Shown here: positions 1-3,695 of the stretch, one piece after another
How the letters are laid out: every line of letters starts with the position of its first letter
Position numbering within the stretch: position 1 is the stretch's first letter
Origin: Pseudomonadota bacterium
Lineage (GTDB): Bacteria; Pseudomonadota; Alphaproteobacteria; Rhizobiales; Xanthobacteraceae
Assembly: GCA_023433965.1 (NCBI GenBank)
Contig: JAEYTQ010000535.1
Span: forward strand, 1-6,594
Length of the DNA: 6,594 nucleotides
Reading direction: 5' to 3'
Made by a program: the position numbers and the translations under genes
The notes under the pieces: model-generated
Database searches by the model: none
Told to the model about the DNA's origin: nothing
What the model saw: the letters and a program-made list of their open reading frames with translations, nothing else

Positions 1-627
1 GCCGGCAAGACCACGCTGTTCAACTGCATCACCGGCGACTTCCCGCCCTCCTCCGGAACCATCCGCTTCTTCGGCGAGGACGTCACGCATTTCCCGCCCT
101 ATGAGCGCATCCGCCGCGGGCTGCGCCGGACCTACCAGATCTCCGCGCTGTTCCCCGGCCTCACCGTGCAGGACAACGTCTATCTCGCCTGCCGCGGCGT
201 CTCGCGCGGGCGCTTCTCGTTCCTGCGCCCGGGACAGAACGACGCGCTGATGCATGCGGCCGACAATCTGGTGCAGGCCGTGCATCTCTCCGCCGTCAGA
301 GATCAGCGCGTGGCCGAGCTCGCGCACGGCCAGCAGCGCCAGCTCGAGATCGCGCTCGCGCTCGCCGGCGCGCCGCGCTTCGTCCTGTTCGACGAGCCGG
401 CCGCTGGCCTGTCGCCGACCGAACGCGCGGAGCTGATCGAGATCCTGACCTCGCTGCCGGCGCATATCGGCTACATCATCATCGAGCACGACATGGACGT
501 GGCGCTACGGGTCGTCGAAAGCGTCACGATGATGCACAACGGCCGCGTCTTCAAGGAGGGCCTCCCGGAGGAGATCCAGTCCGATCCAGAAGTGCAGGAG
601 CTCTATCTCGGGGGCGGCCATGAATGA
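1..627 (+). CDS. LivG-type ABC transporter ATP-binding protein, 5' end missing
   Basis: This is the 3' part of a cytoplasmic ATPase subunit of a HAAT-family (branched-chain amino acid type) ABC importer; it hydrolyses ATP to drive solute uptake. The reading frame is open from base 1 and 208 residues are visible. LivG proteins usually have about 250, so roughly 40 N-terminal residues lie upstream. Visible motifs, numbered from the window edge: the end of Walker A (AGKTT, 1-5), Q-loop Gln46 in RTYQ, the signature LAHGQQR (107-113; LivG proteins often have an S/A-Y-G-Q-Q form here), Walker B FVLFDEP (127-133, with Asp131 and Glu132), and switch His163 in IIIEHD. All elements needed for hydrolysis after the truncation are intact. 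Its stop overlaps the next gene's start by 8 bases, the usual livG-livF arrangement. The transported substrate cannot be read from the ATPase; permeases and binding protein are outside the window. Confidence 0.93.
   Translation, partial: AGKTTLFNCITGDFPPSSGTIRFFGEDVTHFPPYERIRRGLRRTYQISALFPGLTVQDNVYLACRGVSRGRFSFLRPGQNDALMHAADNLVQAVHLSAVRDQRVAELAHGQQRQLEIALALAGAPRFVLFDEPAAGLSPTERAELIEILTSLPAHIGYIIIEHDMDVALRVVESVTMMHNGRVFKEGLPEEIQSDPEVQELYLGGGHE
620..627 (+). promoter_or_regulatory. 8-base stop/start overlap (translational coupling site)
   Basis: The ATG of the fusion gene (620-622) lies 5 bases before the TGA of the LivG-type gene (625-627), in different frames. The upstream bases are a G-rich run (about 610-617, GGGGGCGG) and not a clean AGGAGG, so initiation probably relies on ribosomes finishing the upstream gene. 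This would keep the two ATPases near equal amounts, as expected for paired LivG/LivF subunits. Confidence 0.65.
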
Positions 628-2833
628 GCCCCGCCGCTCCAGTGCCGCGCTCGAGGTCCGCGGCCTCGACGTCTACTACGGCCACTCGCACGCGCTGCAG
701 GGCGTCGATCTCACGCTGGAGAGCGGCGTGTTCTCCGTCGTGGGGCGCAACGGCATGGGCAAGACCACGCTGTGCAAGGCGATCATGGGTCTCGTGGACG
801 TGAGCGGCGGCTCGATCCGCGTCCGCGGCGAAGACATCACCCGGCGGCCGCCGGCCCAGATCGCCCGGCTCGGCGTCGGCTACGTGCCGCAGGGCCGCCG
901 GCTCTGGCGCTCGCTCAGCGTCGACGAGCACCTCCGGCTCGCCGGCGGGCTGCGGCCGGGCGTCTGGACCGTCGAGCGCATCTACGACACGTTCCCGCGC
1001 CTCGCCGAGCGCAAGGATCATGGCGGCGGGCAGCTGTCCGGCGGCGAACAGCAGATGCTGGCGATCTCGCGCGCGCTGCTCACCAATCCGCATCTGCTCG
1101 TCATGGACGAACCGACCGAGGGCCTCGCGCCCGTCATCGTGGCGCAGGTCGAGGACATGCTGCTGCGGCTCGGTGAAGACGGCGACATGTCCGTGCTGGT
1201 GATCGAGCAGAACATCGGCGTCGCCACCGCGATCTCGCGCAATGTCGCGATCATGGTGAACGGCCGCGTCAACCGCATCATCGATTCCGCGCGCCTTGCT
1301 GCCGACCGCGAGCTGCAGCAGCGGCTGCTCGGCGTCGGGCTTCACGCCGAGCTCGAGCCCGATCTCGACATCCCGGCGGCCGGCCCCGAGGCGAAGCCCG
1401 CGCCGTCACCACGCCGCGACGGGCCGGTCCGCATCTACGTCTCCAACCCGATGCTGCCGACGCGATGGTCGCAGCCGGTGCCGATCGCCCGCATCGAGGC
1501 AGCGGCGCGGACGCTCTCCAGCCAGGTCGCACGGCTCGACGAGACGGCGCGGCGCAGGCGCGAGCCGGCGGCGCCGCCGGCCTCCGGTCCGCCCGTGGTG
1601 CTGGTGGTCGGCACGCTCGACACCAAGGGCCAGGAGTTGCGCTTCATCCGCGACATCATCGCCGAAAGCGGCCTGCGCACACGGCTGGTCGACGTCTCGA
1701 CCAGCGGCAGGCATTCGTCATGCGACGTCTCCGCGCAGGAGATCGCCCTGAACCACGGCCGCGGCGGCTCCGCCGTGTTCAGCTCCGATCGGGGAGCCGC
1801 CGTGACCGCGATGGCGGACGCGTTTGCCAATTGGCTGCGGCGCCAGGGCAATGTCGCGGGCATAATCTCGGCCGGCGGCTCGGGCGCGGCGTCGCTGGTG
1901 GCCCCCGGCATGCGGGCGCTGCCCGTCGGCGTGCCCAAGCTGATCATCTCCTCCGTTGCCTCCGGCGACGTCGGCCCCTATGTCGGCCCTGCCGACATCA
2001 CCATGATGTATTCGGTCACCGACGTGGAGGGACTGAACTCGATCTCGCGCGCGGTGCTCGCCAACGGTGCCAATGCGCTCGCCGGCATGGTCAAGGCGCG
2101 GCTCGAAGAGCGCGAGGAAAAAGGTCGAGCCGCCGGCGCCGGGCTGCCTTCGGTCGGCGTCACCATGTTCGGCGTCACCACGCCGGCGGTGCAGAAGATC
2201 GCGGCCGAGCTGCGCGACGATTTCGAGTGCCTGGTGTTCCACGCCACCGGCGTCGGCGGACGCTCGATGGAAAAGCTCGTGGAATCCGGCCAGCTCGCCG
2301 GCGTGATCGACCTGACCACGACCGAGATCTGCGACCTCATGATGGGCGGCGTGTTTCCGGCGACCGAGGACCGCTTTGGAGCGGTCATCCGCAGCCGCCT
2401 GCCCTATGTCGGCTCGGTCGGCGCGCTCGACATGGTCAATTTCGGCGCGCCCGAGACCATCCCCGAGCGCTACCGCGGCCGCAAGTTACACGTCCACAAT
2501 CCGCAGGTGACGTTGATGCGAACGACGGTGGAGGAGAACGAACGAATGGGCCGCTGGATCGGCGAGCGGCTCAACCAGATGGACGGCCCGGTGCGCTTCT
2601 TCCTGCCCGAGGGCGGTGTCTCCGCACTCGATGCGCAGGGCCAGCCGTTCTGGGACCCGGACGCCGACGCGGCGCTGTTCCGCACACTGGAGCGCACCGT
2701 GCGGCAGACCGGCAACCGCCAGCTCATTCGCATCCCCAAGAACATCAACGATCCCGACTTTGCCGCCGCCGTCGTCAGCGCGTTCCGGACCCTGTTCGGC
2801 CGTGCCGGGGCGCGGCGGAGAGTAGCGAGGTGA
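620..2833 (+). CDS. Fusion: LivF-type ABC ATPase plus Tm-1-like (UPF0261) ATP-binding domain
   Basis: This 737-residue protein has two different nucleotide-binding modules. Residues 1 to about 240 are a LivF-type ABC ATPase: Walker A GRNGMGKTT (42-50), Q-loop Gln91 in GYVPQ, signature LSGGE (139-143), Walker B LLVMDE (159-164), and Gln197 in VIEQN where many ABC proteins have the switch His, as is usual for LivF. A Pro/Ala/Arg-rich linker (about 241-325) contains a more ordered stretch around VRIYVSNPMLPTRW. From about 326 a Tm-1-like/UPF0261 domain of roughly 400 residues follows. It opens with VVLVVGTLDTKGQE and has a Gly-rich ISAGGSGAAS segment, SSVASGDVGPYVGPADI and SVTDVEGLNSIS. The domain is known to bind ATP in the plant relative; its reaction in bacteria is not established. 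The start at 620 sits in an 8-base overlap with the LivG-type gene, and the TIM-barrel gene follows after 3 bases. The fusion is uninterrupted: one frame carries both domains with no internal stop. A LivF-type partner for the upstream LivG-type ATPase is highly likely; the role of the second domain is inferred only. Confidence 0.93.
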   Translation: MNEPRRSSAALEVRGLDVYYGHSHALQGVDLTLESGVFSVVGRNGMGKTTLCKAIMGLVDVSGGSIRVRGEDITRRPPAQIARLGVGYVPQGRRLWRSLSVDEHLRLAGGLRPGVWTVERIYDTFPRLAERKDHGGGQLSGGEQQMLAISRALLTNPHLLVMDEPTEGLAPVIVAQVEDMLLRLGEDGDMSVLVIEQNIGVATAISRNVAIMVNGRVNRIIDSARLAADRELQQRLLGVGLHAELEPDLDIPAAGPEAKPAPSPRRDGPVRIYVSNPMLPTRWSQPVPIARIEAAARTLSSQVARLDETARRRREPAAPPASGPPVVLVVGTLDTKGQELRFIRDIIAESGLRTRLVDVSTSGRHSSCDVSAQEIALNHGRGGSAVFSSDRGAAVTAMADAFANWLRRQGNVAGIISAGGSGAASLVAPGMRALPVGVPKLIISSVASGDVGPYVGPADITMMYSVTDVEGLNSISRAVLANGANALAGMVKARLEEREEKGRAAGAGLPSVGVTMFGVTTPAVQKIAAELRDDFECLVFHATGVGGRSMEKLVESGQLAGVIDLTTTEICDLMMGGVFPATEDRFGAVIRSRLPYVGSVGALDMVNFGAPETIPERYRGRKLHVHNPQVTLMRTTVEENERMGRWIGERLNQMDGPVRFFLPEGGVSALDAQGQPFWDPDADAALFRTLERTVRQTGNRQLIRIPKNINDPDFAAAVVSAFRTLFGRAGARRRVAR
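1340..1594 (+). other. Interdomain linker of the ABC/Tm-1-like fusion
   Basis: About 85 codons (residues 241-325 of the fusion protein) separate the end of the ABC ATPase from the Tm-1-like domain. Both ends are low-complexity and Pro/Ala/Arg-rich (PAAGPEAKPAPSPRRD and RRRREPAAPPASGPP). The middle, from VRIYVSNPM to about LDETARR, looks ordered, with a probable amphipathic helix around IARIEAAARTLSSQVARL. A flexible-ordered-flexible layout would let the C-terminal domain swing while the middle helix docks. This reading is from composition only. Confidence 0.6.
1595..2815 (+). other. Tm-1-like / UPF0261 domain within the fusion protein
   Basis: Residues 326 to about 732 match the Tm-1-like ATP-binding family in length (about 400 residues) and in ordered motifs: GTLDTKGQE at the first beta strand and loop, a GGSGAAS loop, the SVASGDVGPYVGPADITMMYSVTD region (read here as two shorter motifs), GVTMFGVTTPAVQ opening the second half, ATGVGGRSMEKL, and DLTTTEICDLMMGG. 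GVTMFGVTTPAV resembling a second Rossmann-like entry fits a two-lobed fold with a nucleotide in the cleft. In the tomato Tm-1 protein the equivalent region is the N-terminal part that inhibits tomato mosaic virus replication; that activity should not be assumed for the bacterial domain. Confidence 0.88.
2827..2830 (+). promoter_or_regulatory. Ribosome binding site (GAGG) for the TIM-barrel gene
   Basis: GAGG lies 6 bases before the ATG at 2837 and ends just before the TGA (2831-2833) of the upstream gene. It is short but correctly spaced, and it supports the chosen start. No other start with conserved family sequence upstream is possible, because the fusion gene occupies that space. Confidence 0.5.
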
Positions 2834-2836
2834 GCG

Positions 2837-3670
2837 ATGGCCAGGTTTGAACGCGCAGCGCTGCTGAAGAGGTTTCGCGACATGGCCCGCCGCGGCGAGC
2901 CGATCGTCGGCGGCGGCGCCGGAACGGGACTGTCGGCAAAATGCGAAGAGGCCGGCGGCGTCGATCTGATCGTCATCTACAATTCCGGCCGCTATCGCAT
3001 GGCAGGCCGCGGCTCGCTCGCCGGCCTGATGGCTTACGGCGATGCCAACGCCATCGTGCTCGACATGGCGAACGAGGTGCTGCCCGTGGTCACCCGCACG
3101 CCGGTGCTTGCGGGCGTCAACGGCACCGATCCGTTCCGCGACATGGAGGTGTTCCTCGATCAGCTGAAGGCGCTCGGATTCGCCGGCGTGCAGAATTTTC
3201 CGACCGTCGGGCTGATCGACGGCACCTTCCGCGCCAATCTCGAAGAGACCGGCATGTCCTATGCGCTGGAGATCGACATGATCGCCAAGGCGCACGACAA
3301 GGACATGCTGACGACGCCTTACGTGTTCAGCGAGAAGGAGGCCGCCGCGATGGCGATCGCCGGCGCCGACATCATCGTCTGCCACATGGGGCTGACGACC
3401 GGCGGCTCGATCGGCGCGCAGACCGCGCCCAAGCTCGAAGATTGTCCGGCGCGCATCGACGTCTGGGCATCGGCTGCGCTCAGCGTCAATCCTGACATCC
3501 TGGTGCTGGCGCATGGCGGTCCGATCGCGGACCCCGCCGACGCCGATTTCATCATGAAGAACACCCGTCACTGCCACGGCTTCTACGGCGCATCCTCGAT
3601 GGAGCGGCTTCCCGTGGAGCGGGCGCTGACGGAACAGGTGCGTCAGTTCAAGGCGATCGGCGCGCGGTAA
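2837..3670 (+). CDS. PEP_hydrolase-family TIM-barrel protein (Tm-1 C-terminal-like)
   Basis: This 277-residue soluble protein has no signal peptide or membrane segment. It matches the IGPS-like TIM-barrel family annotated as 'phosphoenolpyruvate hydrolase'. That name comes from distant relation to the PEP mutase/phosphonopyruvate hydrolase superfamily; the real substrate is uncertain. Conserved blocks in order: [11 protein letters not shown] (25-35), [20 protein letters not shown] (42-61), MAYGDAN (65-71), [13 protein letters not shown] (90-102), [11 protein letters not shown] (119-129), LEETG (135-139), [11 protein letters not shown] in the third quarter, AHGGPI (225-230) and [11 protein letters not shown] (251-261). 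Alternating short strands and Gly loops fit an eight-stranded barrel; the Gly-rich loops near the C terminus are the kind that bind phosphate. The length is normal for the family and the gene looks intact. It starts 3 bases after the ABC/Tm-1-like fusion, so the two are surely co-expressed and probably act on the same compound. The family assignment is firm; the reaction is not known. Confidence 0.9.
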   Translation: MARFERAALLKRFRDMARRGEPIVGGGAGTGLSAKCEEAGGVDLIVIYNSGRYRMAGRGSLAGLMAYGDANAIVLDMANEVLPVVTRTPVLAGVNGTDPFRDMEVFLDQLKALGFAGVQNFPTVGLIDGTFRANLEETGMSYALEIDMIAKAHDKDMLTTPYVFSEKEAAAMAIAGADIIVCHMGLTTGGSIGAQTAPKLEDCPARIDVWASAALSVNPDILVLAHGGPIADPADADFIMKNTRHCHGFYGASSMERLPVERALTEQVRQFKAIGAR

Positions 3671-3683
3671 CGCCGAAGGGACG

Positions 3684-3690
3684 AGGGAGG
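3684..3690 (+). promoter_or_regulatory. Strong Shine-Dalgarno (AGGGAGG) for the flotillin gene
   Basis: AGGGAGG sits 5 bases before the ATG at 3696, inside the 25-base gap after the TIM-barrel stop (3668-3670). It is the best ribosome binding site in the window and fixes the flotillin start. The gap shows no hairpin and is too short for a usual promoter, so transcription must read through from upstream or start inside the preceding gene. Confidence 0.8.
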
Positions 3691-3695
3691 GAAGG

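Noticed and set aside
166..627. Taking ATG-like or GTG starts near 166 as the true start of the first gene
   Set aside because: The same frame is open back to base 1 and encodes the end of Walker A and the Q-loop there, so the gene begins before the window; 166 is internal.
1465..2850. A 461-codon + strand frame overlapping the fusion gene
   Set aside because: It gives an Arg/Ala/Gly-rich product without motifs, while the overlapping frame carries the full set of Tm-1-like motifs.
3671..3695. A terminator or promoter between the TIM-barrel and flotillin genes
   Set aside because: The 25 bases hold a purine-rich ribosome binding site and no inverted repeat, T-run or recognisable -35/-10 pair.
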